Source of the DNA: Streptomyces sp. SID13031
GTDB lineage: Bacteria; Actinomycetota; Actinomycetes; Propionibacteriales; Kribbellaceae
Length of the DNA stretch: 64,000 nucleotides
Assembly: GCF_010548305.1 (NCBI RefSeq)
Contig: NZ_JAAGLV010000008.1
Location: forward strand, 124,001 to 188,000
Reading direction: 5' to 3'
Shown here: in pieces, positions 24,677 through 33,966 of the stretch
How positions within the stretch are numbered: the stretch's first letter is position 1
How the letters are laid out: the number at the start of each line of letters is the position of its first letter
Made by a program: the position numbers and the translations under genes
The notes under the pieces: generated by a model
What the model saw: the letters and a program-made list of their open reading frames with translations, nothing else
Told to the model about the DNA's origin: nothing
The model's database searches: none

Positions 24677-27526
24677 ATGAACACCCTCCTGCGATCCCGC
24701 CTGCCCAAAAACTTGCCGAAGGTTCGTCCCAAAATCCTGCCCCGACTGCTGCTGGTGACAGCGGTTCTGGCCGGATCGATCGCCACCAGCGGGCCTCCCG
24801 CCACGGCGGCACCTGGGACCACGGCTTGGCAGAACGGCTCCTTCGTCGTCGACCGACCGAATCTCGTCCGCCGTTCCGACATCATCCTCGGCCGTCCCAA
24901 CCCCGCGCCCGCCGAATCGCTCCCACTGGGCAACGGCGCCCTGGGCGCGGCGGTGTGGTCCGCCGACGGCTTCACCGCCCAACTCAACCGCACCGACACC
25001 TTCCCCGACCGCAAGTCGCTCGGCCAACTCGTCATCCCGGGCCTGTCCCGGATGACCGGCGCCGCCGACTTCGCCGGCCGCCTCGACCTGTACGACGGGA
25101 TGCTGCGCCAAAGTGGCGGCGGCATGACCCTGACCGCGTTCATCCGCGCGGACACCCAGCAGTTGGTCGTCGACGTCACCGGCGCCGACCCCAACGCGAC
25201 CCAGACCGCACAGGTCAAACTCTGGAGCGGCCGTACGCCGACCGCGCGCGCATCCGGTCCAGTGGCCGCACTGGCCGAGACCTGGGTCGACAACAGCGGT
25301 GCCGGCGCCTCCGGCCGGACCTTCGGATCGCTCGCCGGTGTGACGGCCGGCGGCCGCAACGTCGTCGGCTCGACACCGAACTCATCGACCGCCCAGGTCG
25401 CTTTCCAACCCAACACCGACGGCTCGTACCGGGTGGTCGTCGCAGCACCCAGCTGGACCGGTGGCGACTCGATCGCGACCACGAACGCAATACTGAACGG
25501 CGCGGCCACCCGCCCGGCGAACGAAGTACGGGATGCGCATCTGCAGTGGTGGCACGACTACTGGAGCCGGGCCGGCCTGATCAAGATCAGCTCGCCCGAC
25601 GGCACCGGTGACTATGTCGAGAACCTGCGGACGATCTTCCTGTACGCGAGCGCCGCCCAGAGTCGCGGCGTGCTCCCCGGATCGCAGGCTGGTGTCGCCG
25701 ACCTGTTCACGTTCTCGCAGGACAGGCGCGACTGGTATCCGTCCGGCTACTGGTTCTGGAATCTCCGCATGCAAGTCGCGGCCAATCTCTCGGCCGGCCT
25801 GCCGGGCCTGAACGACCCGATGTTCCGCCTCTACCAGGACAACGTCGACGCTATCGCGTCCTGGACCAGTGCACACATGCCCGGCCGAACGGGCCTGTGT
25901 GTACCGGAGACGATGCGGTTCAACGGCAACGGCACGTACAACGGCGGCACCGACAACTCGTCCTGCGACTCGACCATCACCCCGCAGTGGAACTCGCTCA
26001 ACGTCACCACGGGGGCGGAGGTCGGGCTGTGGGTCTGGGAGCACTACCGGATGACCGACGACCAGGCCTTCCTCCAGGCGCACTACCCGTTGATCAAGGG
26101 TGCGGCGCAGTTCCTGCTCTCGCACGCGACAACCGGTTCGGACGGCAAGCTGCACACCAGGTCGAACGCCCATGAGACCCAGTGGGACGTCACCGATCCG
26201 ACCACCGACATCGCGGCGATGCAGGCCTTCTTCCCGATTGCCGTGAAGGCTGCGCAGACCCTCGGCGTGGACAGCGCCCTGGTCAGCCAGCTCAACGCGG
26301 CGATCCCGAAGATCCAGACGTTGCCGCGGACCGACACGGCAACGCAGACCCAGTTGCTCCCGCCGTCGTCGGATGCCAACGGCAACACCATGATCGGCCC
26401 GTCCACCCAGCCGGCGGCACAGCGGCGCAACAGCGAGAACATCGGTCTGGAAGCGGTCTGGCCGTTCAACCTGATCGGCGACAGCGGATCGATGACGGCG
26501 CTGGGACGGCGCACCTACACGTCGCGTAGCTATGTCAACAGCCACACCTGGAGCTACGACTCGCTGCACGCCGCCCGGCTCGGGATGGCGAGCGAGATGA
26601 AGACCGCGCTGCTGGACGCGATCAGGAGGTTCCAGGTCTATCCGTCCGGAATGGCGAGTTTCACCGCCCAGCCGGCGTTCGAGCCCTACATCGAGCAGTC
26701 CGGGGTGCTCGCGGCGACCGTCCCCGAAGCGCTCGCCCAGGACTACGACGGCGTACTGCGAATAGCGCCGTCCTGGCCGGCCGACTGGACCGGCGAGGGA
26801 ACAGTTGCCATCGGCCACAAGTCGAAGGTGCACGTCCAGATCACCAGTGGCAGCCCGACCACGGTCGCCATCTCGTCGGGCGCGAACCAGCAACTCGCCG
26901 TACGGAGCCCGTGGCCGGGCCAGAGCGTCACGGTGCTGGACGGCCAGACCCGCGCGACGGTGGTCGGTCCGCAGACCAATGCCACCTTCACCATCCCGGC
27001 CCAGTCCGGCAGGTCCTACCTGGTCGAGAAGACCGGGTCCGCAGTACAACCTTTCCAAGCCCTGTCCGGTACGCCGGCCGCCACCGCCCGCCGCTATGAC
27101 AAGGCCACCATCGGCCTGCCCAGGCAAACCCCGGGTACGGGCACGATCAGCCTTCGCGCCAAGGCCAACGGCAAGTACGTCACCGCCGGCACAGGTACGC
27201 CGCTGATCGCGAACAGTACGACGATCGGCACGGCCCAGCAGTACGAGATGGCCGATCTCGGCGGCGGCAACGTGTCGCTCCGGGCCAAGGCCAACAACCT
27301 CCTGGTGGCGGCGGACAACGCCGGCGCTGCACCACTGCTGGCCAAGAACCAGGCGGTGGGCTCGTGGGAGACCTTCCAGCTGATCCGTAACGGTGACGGC
27401 ACGGTCAGCTTCCGGGCCCAGGTCAACAACAAGCTCGTCTGCGCTGACAACGCCGGTGCCGCCCCACTGATCGCCAACAGAGACGCGATCGGCCCGTGGG
27501 AACAGTTCGACTTGATCAACAACTGA
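24677..27526 (+). CDS. Exported GH95-like glycosidase with C-terminal beta-trefoil
   Basis: A 949-residue exported protein. An N-terminal signal sequence with a basic region and hydrophobic core (LPRLLLVTAVLAGSIATS) ends near ATAA-PG (about 45). The body resembles GH95-type (alpha/alpha)6 fucosidase-like proteins: PLGNGALGAAVW (about 84), long WYPSGYWFWNLRMQVAANL and SRSYVNSHTWSYDSLHAARLG stretches, and a C-terminal beta domain. Three repeats of the form SLRAKANGKYV, about 780-949, form a fascin/ricin-like trefoil likely to bind polysaccharide. The ATG follows AGGAGA by 6 nt; an upstream frame to 24581 lacks a ribosome site. First gene of a three-gene operon of secreted carbohydrate proteins. 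Family is assigned by overall pattern, substrate unknown. Confidence 0.78.
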   Translation: MNTLLRSRLPKNLPKVRPKILPRLLLVTAVLAGSIATSGPPATAAPGTTAWQNGSFVVDRPNLVRRSDIILGRPNPAPAESLPLGNGALGAAVWSADGFTAQLNRTDTFPDRKSLGQLVIPGLSRMTGAADFAGRLDLYDGMLRQSGGGMTLTAFIRADTQQLVVDVTGADPNATQTAQVKLWSGRTPTARASGPVAALAETWVDNSGAGASGRTFGSLAGVTAGGRNVVGSTPNSSTAQVAFQPNTDGSYRVVVAAPSWTGGDSIATTNAILNGAATRPANEVRDAHLQWWHDYWSRAGLIKISSPDGTGDYVENLRTIFLYASAAQSRGVLPGSQAGVADLFTFSQDRRDWYPSGYWFWNLRMQVAANLSAGLPGLNDPMFRLYQDNVDAIASWTSAHMPGRTGLCVPETMRFNGNGTYNGGTDNSSCDSTITPQWNSLNVTTGAEVGLWVWEHYRMTDDQAFLQAHYPLIKGAAQFLLSHATTGSDGKLHTRSNAHETQWDVTDPTTDIAAMQAFFPIAVKAAQTLGVDSALVSQLNAAIPKIQTLPRTDTATQTQLLPPSSDANGNTMIGPSTQPAAQRRNSENIGLEAVWPFNLIGDSGSMTALGRRTYTSRSYVNSHTWSYDSLHAARLGMASEMKTALLDAIRRFQVYPSGMASFTAQPAFEPYIEQSGVLAATVPEALAQDYDGVLRIAPSWPADWTGEGTVAIGHKSKVHVQITSGSPTTVAISSGANQQLAVRSPWPGQSVTVLDGQTRATVVGPQTNATFTIPAQSGRSYLVEKTGSAVQPFQALSGTPAATARRYDKATIGLPRQTPGTGTISLRAKANGKYVTAGTGTPLIANSTTIGTAQQYEMADLGGGNVSLRAKANNLLVAADNAGAAPLLAKNQAVGSWETFQLIRNGDGTVSFRAQVNNKLVCADNAGAAPLIANRDAIGPWEQFDLINN

Positions 27527-27537
27527 GGAGCAGGACC

Positions 27538-30360
27538 ATGAAGAAGAAAGGTGCCCGGCAGATCTCGTTGCTGATCACAGCCGTGCTGACCGCCGCGCTC
27601 GGACTGACCGCATCAACCGCCCAGGCAGGGTCCACCATCCCGGCCGCCAACTACCAGCAGGTGTCGCTGGCGACCGGGTCGGGTGAGCTCGGCGAAGCGA
27701 TGTCGCTGGCGATCATGCCGAACCGATCCGTTGTCCACACGGCCCGCGACGGAACAGTCCGGATCACCGACGCGGCCGGTACGACGTCGCAGGCAGGCAA
27801 GCTCAACGTGTACACCCACGACGAGGAAGGCCTGCAGGGCGTGGCGGTCGACCCCAACTTCACCGCCAACCGCTTTGTCTACCTCTACTACTCGCCCCGG
27901 CTGTCCACCCCCGACGGTGACGCGCCGACCGACGGCACCCAGGCCGATTGGGACCGCTGGAAAGGCGAGCTCTACCTGTCCAGGTTCGTACTGAACACGA
28001 ACAACACGCTCGACCTGGCCAGCGAGAAGATCGTCCTGCGCGTCCCGAACGACCGTGGCCAGTGCTGCCACGTCGGCGGCGATATCGATTTCGATGCCGC
28101 TGGCAACCTCTATCTGACCACCGGCGACGACAGCAACCCGTTCCAGTCCGACAGCTACACGCCGATCGACGAGCGGACCAGCCGCAACCCGCAGTTCGAC
28201 GCGCAGCGCACCTCGGGCAACACCAACGACCTGCGCGGCAAGCTGCTCCGGATCAAGCCGCAGCCGGACGGCAGCTACACGATCCCGAGCGGGAACATGT
28301 TCGCGCCGGGTACCGCGCAGACCAGGGCCGAGATCTACGCGATGGGCTTCCGGAACCCGTTCCGGATGAGCGTGGACAAGCCGACCGGCATCGTCTACCT
28401 CGGCGACTACGGTCCCGACGCCGGCGTCACGAACGCCAATCGCGGCCCGAACGGCCAGGTCGAGTTCGACCGGATCACCGCACCCGGCAACTACGGCTGG
28501 CCCTACTGCACGGGCACCAACACGACCGCCGAGACCTACAACGACTTCCAGTTCCCGAGCGGGCCGTCGGGCGCGAAGTTCAACTGCGCGGGCGGTCCTA
28601 CCAACAACTCCTTCCGCAACACCGGCCAGACCACGCTGGCGCCGGCCAAACCGGCGTGGATCCGGTACGGCGGTGACGCGGGCACGCCGCCCGAGTTCGG
28701 CAACGGCGGGTCGGAGTCGCCGATGGGCGGACCGGTCTACCGCTTCGACCCGAATCTCAACTCCGCGGTCAAGTTCCCCCAGTCGCTCGACGGCCGGTAC
28801 TTCGCCGGTGAACTCGGCCGGCAGTGGATCAAGGCCATCGAGGTGACCTCGAGCGGAGGCGTCGGCGACATCGGCGCGTTCCCGGCCTGGACCGGCACCC
28901 AGGTGATGGACATGGCCTTCGGTCCGGACGGCGCCCTCTATGTGCTCGACTATGGCACCGGCTCGAACAACCAGGCACTATGGCGGATCGAGCACAAGGG
29001 CACCGCGAACGGCAACCCGATCGCCAAGGCAGCCGGGACGCCGACTTCTGGTGGCCGTCCGCTCACAGTGGCGTTCTCCTCCGCGGGGAGCTCAGATCCC
29101 GAGGGTGGTGCACTGACCTATCGCTGGACGTTCGGCGACGGCGGTACGTCGACGCAGGCCAACCCGTCGTACACCTACAACACGGCGGGCAACTTCACGG
29201 CGACGTTGACCGTGACCGATCCGACCGGGCTGACCGGTTCGGCGAACGTACAGATCAGCGTGGGCAACACAGCTCCATCGGTGACGCTGCAAACGCCGTT
29301 GGACGGTCAGCTGTTCTCCTTCGGCGACACCGTGCCGTTCCAGGTGAACGTGTCGGATCCGGAGGACGGCACGATCGACTGCAGCCGGGTGAAGGTCACC
29401 TATCTGCTCGGGCATGACGTTCACCAGCACCAGATCACTTCCAAGAACGGTTGCAGCGGCTCGATCGCGGTACCGGTCGATGGCGAGCATGATCCGGCGG
29501 CGAACGTCTACGGCGTCTTCGACGCGGAGTACACCGACAACGGTGGGCTCACCACGCACAGCCAGCGCAAGCTCCAGCCGCGACACCGGCAGGGCGAGCA
29601 CTTCAGCGCCCAGTCGGGTATCCAGCTGGCCGATCACGGCACTGCGGAAGGCGGTAAGACCGTCGGGTTCATCGACAACAACGACTGGATCTCGTTCCAG
29701 CCGTATGCGGTCGGCAACGCGACATCGATCAGTGCGCGAGTGTCCTCGGGTGGCATCGGTGGGACGCTCGAGGTCCGGGCCGGATCGGCGACCGGAACAG
29801 TGATGGCGTCGGTCGCGGTGGCACCGACCGGTGGCTGGGAAACCTTCGTCAACGTCTCCGCCAACCTCAGCAACAAGCCGGCCGGTACGACGACGCTGTT
29901 CCTGGTCTTCAAGGGGGCGACGGGGCAGGGCAACTTGTTCGACCTCGACGCCTTCACGTTCGCCACGTCCGCCTCGACAGGCACTACTGCCGAAGGAGAG
30001 GCGTTCACCTCGCAGCTCGGAGTACAGGCGGCTGCTCATGCGGGTGCCAGTGGCGGTAACACGCTCGGGTACATCGACAACGGTGACTGGGCGGGCTACT
30101 CGCAGGTGAACACGGCCGGCAAGACCAGCTTCTCCGCGCGGATCTCCTCGGGCGGGGCGGGCGGCACGATCCAGGTGCGGTCGGGCTCGGCCACGGGGAC
30201 TCTGCTCGGCTCGGTCACCGTGCCGGTCACAGGTGGCTGGGAGAACTTCCAGACGGTTTCCACCTCTCTGACCGGCAATGTCACGGGCCCGCTCTTCCTG
30301 AACTTCACCGGTGCCGCTGGGGCCCTCTTCGACGTCGACACCTTCACAGTCTCTCCCTGA
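27538..30360 (+). CDS. Secreted PQQ-type sugar dehydrogenase with PKD and two CBM6 domains
   Basis: A 940-residue exported protein. A signal peptide (ISLLITAVLTAALGLTASTAQA, cut near 31) precedes a six-bladed soluble glucose/sorbosone dehydrogenase domain (about 35-490). Typical blade motifs include HDEEGLQGVAVDPNF, NDRGQCCHVGGDIDFDAAGNLYLTTGD, AMGFRNPFRMSVD and MDMAFGPDGALYVLDYG. Next are a PKD domain (about 505-575, YRWTFGDGG), an Ig-like region with DVHQHQ, and two CBM6-like modules (about 690-810 and 820-940). The family oxidises aldoses with PQQ in the cell envelope; electrons probably pass to a carrier not seen here. The start follows GGAGCAGGA. The second CBM6 is nearly identical to that of the next gene. 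Confidence 0.9.
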   Translation: MKKKGARQISLLITAVLTAALGLTASTAQAGSTIPAANYQQVSLATGSGELGEAMSLAIMPNRSVVHTARDGTVRITDAAGTTSQAGKLNVYTHDEEGLQGVAVDPNFTANRFVYLYYSPRLSTPDGDAPTDGTQADWDRWKGELYLSRFVLNTNNTLDLASEKIVLRVPNDRGQCCHVGGDIDFDAAGNLYLTTGDDSNPFQSDSYTPIDERTSRNPQFDAQRTSGNTNDLRGKLLRIKPQPDGSYTIPSGNMFAPGTAQTRAEIYAMGFRNPFRMSVDKPTGIVYLGDYGPDAGVTNANRGPNGQVEFDRITAPGNYGWPYCTGTNTTAETYNDFQFPSGPSGAKFNCAGGPTNNSFRNTGQTTLAPAKPAWIRYGGDAGTPPEFGNGGSESPMGGPVYRFDPNLNSAVKFPQSLDGRYFAGELGRQWIKAIEVTSSGGVGDIGAFPAWTGTQVMDMAFGPDGALYVLDYGTGSNNQALWRIEHKGTANGNPIAKAAGTPTSGGRPLTVAFSSAGSSDPEGGALTYRWTFGDGGTSTQANPSYTYNTAGNFTATLTVTDPTGLTGSANVQISVGNTAPSVTLQTPLDGQLFSFGDTVPFQVNVSDPEDGTIDCSRVKVTYLLGHDVHQHQITSKNGCSGSIAVPVDGEHDPAANVYGVFDAEYTDNGGLTTHSQRKLQPRHRQGEHFSAQSGIQLADHGTAEGGKTVGFIDNNDWISFQPYAVGNATSISARVSSGGIGGTLEVRAGSATGTVMASVAVAPTGGWETFVNVSANLSNKPAGTTTLFLVFKGATGQGNLFDLDAFTFATSASTGTTAEGEAFTSQLGVQAAAHAGASGGNTLGYIDNGDWAGYSQVNTAGKTSFSARISSGGAGGTIQVRSGSATGTLLGSVTVPVTGGWENFQTVSTSLTGNVTGPLFLNFTGAAGALFDVDTFTVSP
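29998..30357 (+). repeat. CBM6-coding repeat, copy A
   Basis: This stretch, encoding the last CBM6 of the sugar dehydrogenase, is highly similar at the DNA level to 31162-31519. Long exact runs include GGTAACACGCTCGGGTACAT and ATCTCCTCGGGCGG. The CBM6 at about 29600-29970 in the same gene is clearly more diverged. Recent duplication or gene conversion is likely. Confidence 0.8.
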
Positions 30361-30373
30361 AAAGGACAACTCC

Positions 30374-31522
30374 ATGACTACTTTCACGCGTCGTGAGTCG
30401 CTGGTGACAGGTGCGCTGCTGCTGGTCGGCGGCGCCGTCGGCTGGCAACCCGCCATGGCTGCGGCAGCTACTGCCGCTGCTCCCTACCAGGTGCTCGTGT
30501 TCAGCAAGACGGCTGGTTTCCGGCACGATTCCATTCCGGCCGGCATCCAGGCGATCCGGGACCTGGGGACCGCCAACGGGTTCACGGTCACCGCCACTGA
30601 GGACAGCAATGTGTTCACCACATCCCAACTGGCCGCCTACAAGGCCGTCGTCTTCCTGAGCACGACCGGCGACATTCTCAATGCCGGTCAGCAGACGGCG
30701 TTCGAGACGTACATCAACGGCGGTGGTGGCTACGTCGGGGTCCACGCCGCAGCCGACACGGAGTACGGCTGGCCGTACTACGGACAGCTGGTCGGCGCGT
30801 GGTTCAACAGCCACCCTGCGATCCAGCAGGTGACCGCGAGGGTCGAGGACCGCACGCATCCGTCGACCGCACACCTCGGCACGACCTGGGTCCGCACGGA
30901 CGAGCTGTACAACTACTCCAGCAACCCCAGGCCGAACGTGCACGTGCTGATCAACCTCGACGAGTCCACCTACAGCGGCGGGAACATGGGCGATCACCCG
31001 ATCGCCTGGTACCACTCGCAAGGCTCCGGCCGCTCCTTCTACACGGGATTCGGGCACACCATCGAGTCGTACTCCAATCAGGCGTTCCGTCAGCACCTGC
31101 TCGGTGGCATCCAGTACGCGGCCGGTGCCGGGTCGACGCCGCCGGTCACCACGATCGAGGGCGAGGCGTTCACGTCGCAGTCCGGCGTACAGGCGGCCGG
31201 ACACGGTGGTGCCAGTGGGGGTAACACGCTCGGGTACATCGACAACGGTGACTGGGCGGGGTACTCGCAGGTGAGCACCGCCGGCAAGACCAGCTTCAGC
31301 GCGCGGATCTCCTCGGGCGGCGCGGGTGGCACGATCCGGATCCGCTCGGGCTCGTCGACCGGAGCTGTACTCGGGACTGTCGCAGTGCCGGTGACTGGTG
31401 GCTGGGACAACTTCCAGACCGTCTCGACCACGCTCACCGGCTCGGGCAGCGGCCCGCTGTTCCTGACCTTCAGTGGTGGCTCAGGCGCGTTGTTCGACAT
31501 CGACACCTTCACCATCACCTAA
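30374..31522 (+). CDS. Exported ThuA-like protein with CBM6, Tat signal
   Basis: A 382-residue protein. The N-terminus FTRRESLVTGALLLVGGAV has the twin-arginine pattern with a hydrophobic core and an Ala-rich cleavage region, so Tat export is likely. Residues about 40-255 form a ThuA (trehalose-utilisation type, class-I amidotransferase-like) domain: VLVFSKTAGFRHDSI, GGGGYVGVHAAADTEY, WYHSQGSGRSFYTGFGH. A CBM6 follows (about 262-382). It is the third gene of the secreted operon, 13 nt after the dehydrogenase. ThuA and GSDH domains are often fused in one actinobacterial protein; here they are separate but share the binding module. Catalytic role unknown; it may act on oxidised (keto) sugars. 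Confidence 0.88.
   Translation: MTTFTRRESLVTGALLLVGGAVGWQPAMAAAATAAAPYQVLVFSKTAGFRHDSIPAGIQAIRDLGTANGFTVTATEDSNVFTTSQLAAYKAVVFLSTTGDILNAGQQTAFETYINGGGGYVGVHAAADTEYGWPYYGQLVGAWFNSHPAIQQVTARVEDRTHPSTAHLGTTWVRTDELYNYSSNPRPNVHVLINLDESTYSGGNMGDHPIAWYHSQGSGRSFYTGFGHTIESYSNQAFRQHLLGGIQYAAGAGSTPPVTTIEGEAFTSQSGVQAAGHGGASGGNTLGYIDNGDWAGYSQVSTAGKTSFSARISSGGAGGTIRIRSGSSTGAVLGTVAVPVTGGWDNFQTVSTTLTGSGSGPLFLTFSGGSGALFDIDTFTIT
31162..31519 (+). repeat. CBM6-coding repeat, copy B
   Basis: Partner of 29998-30357. It encodes EGEAFTSQSGVQAA through DIDTFTIT and differs from copy A by scattered substitutions concentrated at the ends. Confidence 0.8.
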
Positions 31523-31527
31523 ACCCT

Positions 31528-31633
31528 GCGAGCCCACCACCGGTGGGCATGAACAGGAAGCGGCGGCCGTGAACAAGGTAGACCTTGTTCACGGCCGCCC
31601 GAAGGTGTTCGAGCCCACCAGTGGTGGGCTCGC
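31528..31633. repeat. Triple palindromic element after the secreted-protein operon
   Basis: Outer arms 31528-31548 and 31613-31633 are inverted copies (20 of 21 positions), and each is itself a short palindrome (GCCCACC-ACC-GGTGGGC and GCCCACCA-GTG-GTGGGC type). Between them 31562-31579 and 31582-31599 form a perfect 18-bp inverted repeat with a 2-nt centre. The element can fold as three hairpins or one cruciform. It begins 6 nt after the ThuA stop, so termination is the simplest role; the layout also resembles REP/BIME elements. Confidence 0.75.
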
Positions 31634-31641
31634 CGCGCTGA

Positions 31642-31657
31642 TAAGTTGCCGGGCATG
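31642..31657 (+). promoter_or_regulatory. Leaderless-type promoter of the S10 peptidase
   Basis: TAAGTT (31642-31647) is followed by exactly 7 nt and then the ATG at 31655. No Shine-Dalgarno is present. It lies right after the palindromic element. Confidence 0.5.
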
Positions 31658-33145
31658 GTGACCCCTGAGCAGGCTCCGGAGACAGAGGCGAGCAAAGCCA
31701 GCGCGGCAGGCAAGGCGACTCCGGTCGATGACTTGGTCAGTACGCAGCACACGCTCACGGCGGGGCGACGCAAGCTGAAGTACACGGCGACCACCGGGCG
31801 GGTCGTGCTGCGCCAGGAGGTGGTGACGGACGGCAAGTCCGATGGGCACGTGCCCAAGGCCGAGGTGTTCCTGACGGCGTACACGCTGGACGACGCCGAT
31901 CCGGGGAGCCGGCCGGTGACCTTCGCGTTCAACGGTGGGCCGGGGTCGTCGAGCATCTGGCTGCATCTCGGGCTGCTCGGCCCGCGCCGGGTGGTCTCGG
32001 GCGACGTTGGTGAGCTCGCGCCACCGCCGTACGGGCTGGTGGACAACGCGGAGACGTTGCTGAAGGACAGCGACCTGGTCTTCATCGACCCGGTCTCGAC
32101 CGGCTACTCGCGTGCTGTCGAAGGGGAGAAGCCGGGGGACTACCACGGCTTCACCGCCGACCTGGAGTCCGTCGGTGAGGTGATCCGGTTGTGGACGTCG
32201 CGCAACGGGCGCTGGATGTCGCCGAAGTTCCTCGCCGGTGAGTCGTACGGGACGACGCGCGCCGCCGGGCTGGCCGCGCATCTGCAGGACCGGTACGGGA
32301 TGTACCTGAACGGCATCGTGCTGATCTCCGCGGTGCTGGAGTTCGGCACGGGGGAGTTCAGCCCGGGCAACGACCTTCCGTTCAGCATGTTCCTGCCCTC
32401 GTACGCCGCTGCCGCGCACTACCACGGGCTGATCCCGGACAAGACGCTCGACGAGGTGCTCGCCGACGCGGAACGGTTCGCGGCCGGGCGCTATCCCAAT
32501 GCGCTTGCCCAGGGCAACCGGGTGCCGGAGGACTTCCGGACCGAGGTGATCGGCCGGCTGGCCGAACTGACCGGGTTGTCGGAGGACTATCTCGACCGGG
32601 TGAACCTGCGGATCAGGGACTTTCGGTTCTTCGCCGAGTTGCTGCGCTCGCGCCGCCAGGTGATCGGCAGGCTGGACACCCGGTTCACCGGCTGGGACGC
32701 GGACTCCGCCGGCGAGACCTCCGAGGACGACCCGTCGTTTCGCGCGATCATCGGGCCCTACACGGCGGCGCTGAACCACTACCTGCACGCGGAGCTCGGG
32801 TACGACAACGATCTGCCGTACGAGTTCCTCAGCAGCCAGGCGGCCAAGGACTGGTCGTTCAAGGAGTTCGAGAACAACCACGTCACGGTCGCGGACAAGC
32901 TCGCCGAGGCGATGCGCGCCAACCCGCACCTCAAGGTGCACATCGCGTCGGGGTACTACGACTGCGCGACACCGTACTTCGCCACCCGGTACACGCTGGG
33001 GCGGTTGCAGATCCCGGCAGAACTTCGCGACAACATCGAACTTTGCGACTACCCGGCGGGTCACATGATGTACGTGCACGAACCGACCCGGCGGCAGCAG
33101 TCCAAGGATCTGGCCGCCTTCATCAAGGGAGCCTCCAACCGATGA
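31655..33145 (+). CDS. S10-family serine carboxypeptidase-like protein
   Basis: A 496-residue alpha/beta hydrolase of peptidase family S10. The oxyanion region FAFNGGPGSSSIWLHLGLLGPRR (about residue 90), the nucleophile Ser in LAGESYGTTRAAGLA (about 196), the Asp in ASGYYDCATP (about 435) and the His in YPAGHMMY (about 472) complete the triad. No signal peptide is seen, so it is probably cytosolic, unlike eukaryotic S10 enzymes. The start is the ATG placed 7 nt after a TAAGTT box; the TTG start at 31646 would lie within that box. The stop overlaps the next gene's ATG by 4 bp. Substrate is likely short peptides. Confidence 0.9.
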   Translation: MVTPEQAPETEASKASAAGKATPVDDLVSTQHTLTAGRRKLKYTATTGRVVLRQEVVTDGKSDGHVPKAEVFLTAYTLDDADPGSRPVTFAFNGGPGSSSIWLHLGLLGPRRVVSGDVGELAPPPYGLVDNAETLLKDSDLVFIDPVSTGYSRAVEGEKPGDYHGFTADLESVGEVIRLWTSRNGRWMSPKFLAGESYGTTRAAGLAAHLQDRYGMYLNGIVLISAVLEFGTGEFSPGNDLPFSMFLPSYAAAAHYHGLIPDKTLDEVLADAERFAAGRYPNALAQGNRVPEDFRTEVIGRLAELTGLSEDYLDRVNLRIRDFRFFAELLRSRRQVIGRLDTRFTGWDADSAGETSEDDPSFRAIIGPYTAALNHYLHAELGYDNDLPYEFLSSQAAKDWSFKEFENNHVTVADKLAEAMRANPHLKVHIASGYYDCATPYFATRYTLGRLQIPAELRDNIELCDYPAGHMMYVHEPTRRQQSKDLAAFIKGASNR

Positions 33146-33915
33146 CCGACCTTCCTGCCGAAGTCACCGGTATGACGGTGCGCTACCTGGAGCTGATCGA
33201 CCAGGTGCTGCCGGGGCAGGTGACCGGGTTCTATCTGACCGGGTCCGTACCATTGGGCGACTTCCGGCCGGGACGCAGCGACATCGACGGGGTGGTCATC
33301 CTCGCCTCGCCACTGGCAGATGCATCGCCGGTGCGCGAAGTGCACGAGCAGTTGCCGTTGGCACCTGCTTTCGACGTCACCTACCTGACCGCCGCCGATC
33401 TTGCGGTCGCGCCGGATTCGAGCAAGCCGGTCGTGTTCACGCTCGACGGTGTCTTCAAGGAGGCGCCGTCTGGTGGCCCGGTGTCGCCGGTGCTCTGGTC
33501 GGAGCTGGCGCGGCAGTCCCTCGCTCTTCGCACTGCGCCCGGCCTGGTCGTGCATGACGACCAGAAGGCGCTGGAGGTGTTCACCCGCGACAACCTCCGG
33601 ACATTCTGGGCCTCGCAGTTCGATCAGCTGGAGGCGGCGACCGCTGAGTCGCCGGACGATGAGGTGGCGCCCGACTGGGTGCTGCCGTGGGTGATGCTCG
33701 GCGTCCCGCGCCTGCACGCACTCCTTGCCACCGGCAACATCATCTCGAAGACCGCGGCCGGCGAACACGCCCTGATCGCCTTCCCCGAGTGGGCCACGTT
33801 GCTCCACCGCTGCCTTGACCACCGGGCCGGCAAACCCGAAACCTTCACCGCCGCCGACGCCAAGACCGCCGTCCCCTTCGGCCGCCAGGTCATCACGACC
33901 GCGCTGGCGCTGTAG
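33142..33915 (+). CDS. Aminoglycoside adenylyltransferase-like nucleotidyltransferase
   Basis: A 257-residue protein with a Pol-beta-type nucleotidyltransferase motif at the N-terminus (YLTGSVPLGDFRPGRSDIDGVVI, about 30-53: GS and D-x-D metal ligands). An all-helical C-terminal region has the size and order of AadA/ANT-type enzymes (DUF4111-like). Such proteins transfer AMP to aminoglycosides, but many chromosomal relatives have unknown substrates. It is coupled to the S10 peptidase by an ATGA overlap. A very long hairpin follows. Resistance function is not assumed. Confidence 0.8.
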   Translation: MTDLPAEVTGMTVRYLELIDQVLPGQVTGFYLTGSVPLGDFRPGRSDIDGVVILASPLADASPVREVHEQLPLAPAFDVTYLTAADLAVAPDSSKPVVFTLDGVFKEAPSGGPVSPVLWSELARQSLALRTAPGLVVHDDQKALEVFTRDNLRTFWASQFDQLEAATAESPDDEVAPDWVLPWVMLGVPRLHALLATGNIISKTAAGEHALIAFPEWATLLHRCLDHRAGKPETFTAADAKTAVPFGRQVITTALAL

Positions 33916-33966
33916 GTGGTCCTCTACATCCGCGAACCCGCGCCGATGACGGTCACCCCGCCACCC

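Noticed and set aside
25382-27127. Minus-strand 581-codon frame within the GH95-like gene
   Set aside because: Composition of a high-GC antisense shadow with no domain; the opposite frame has a signal peptide and enzyme motifs.
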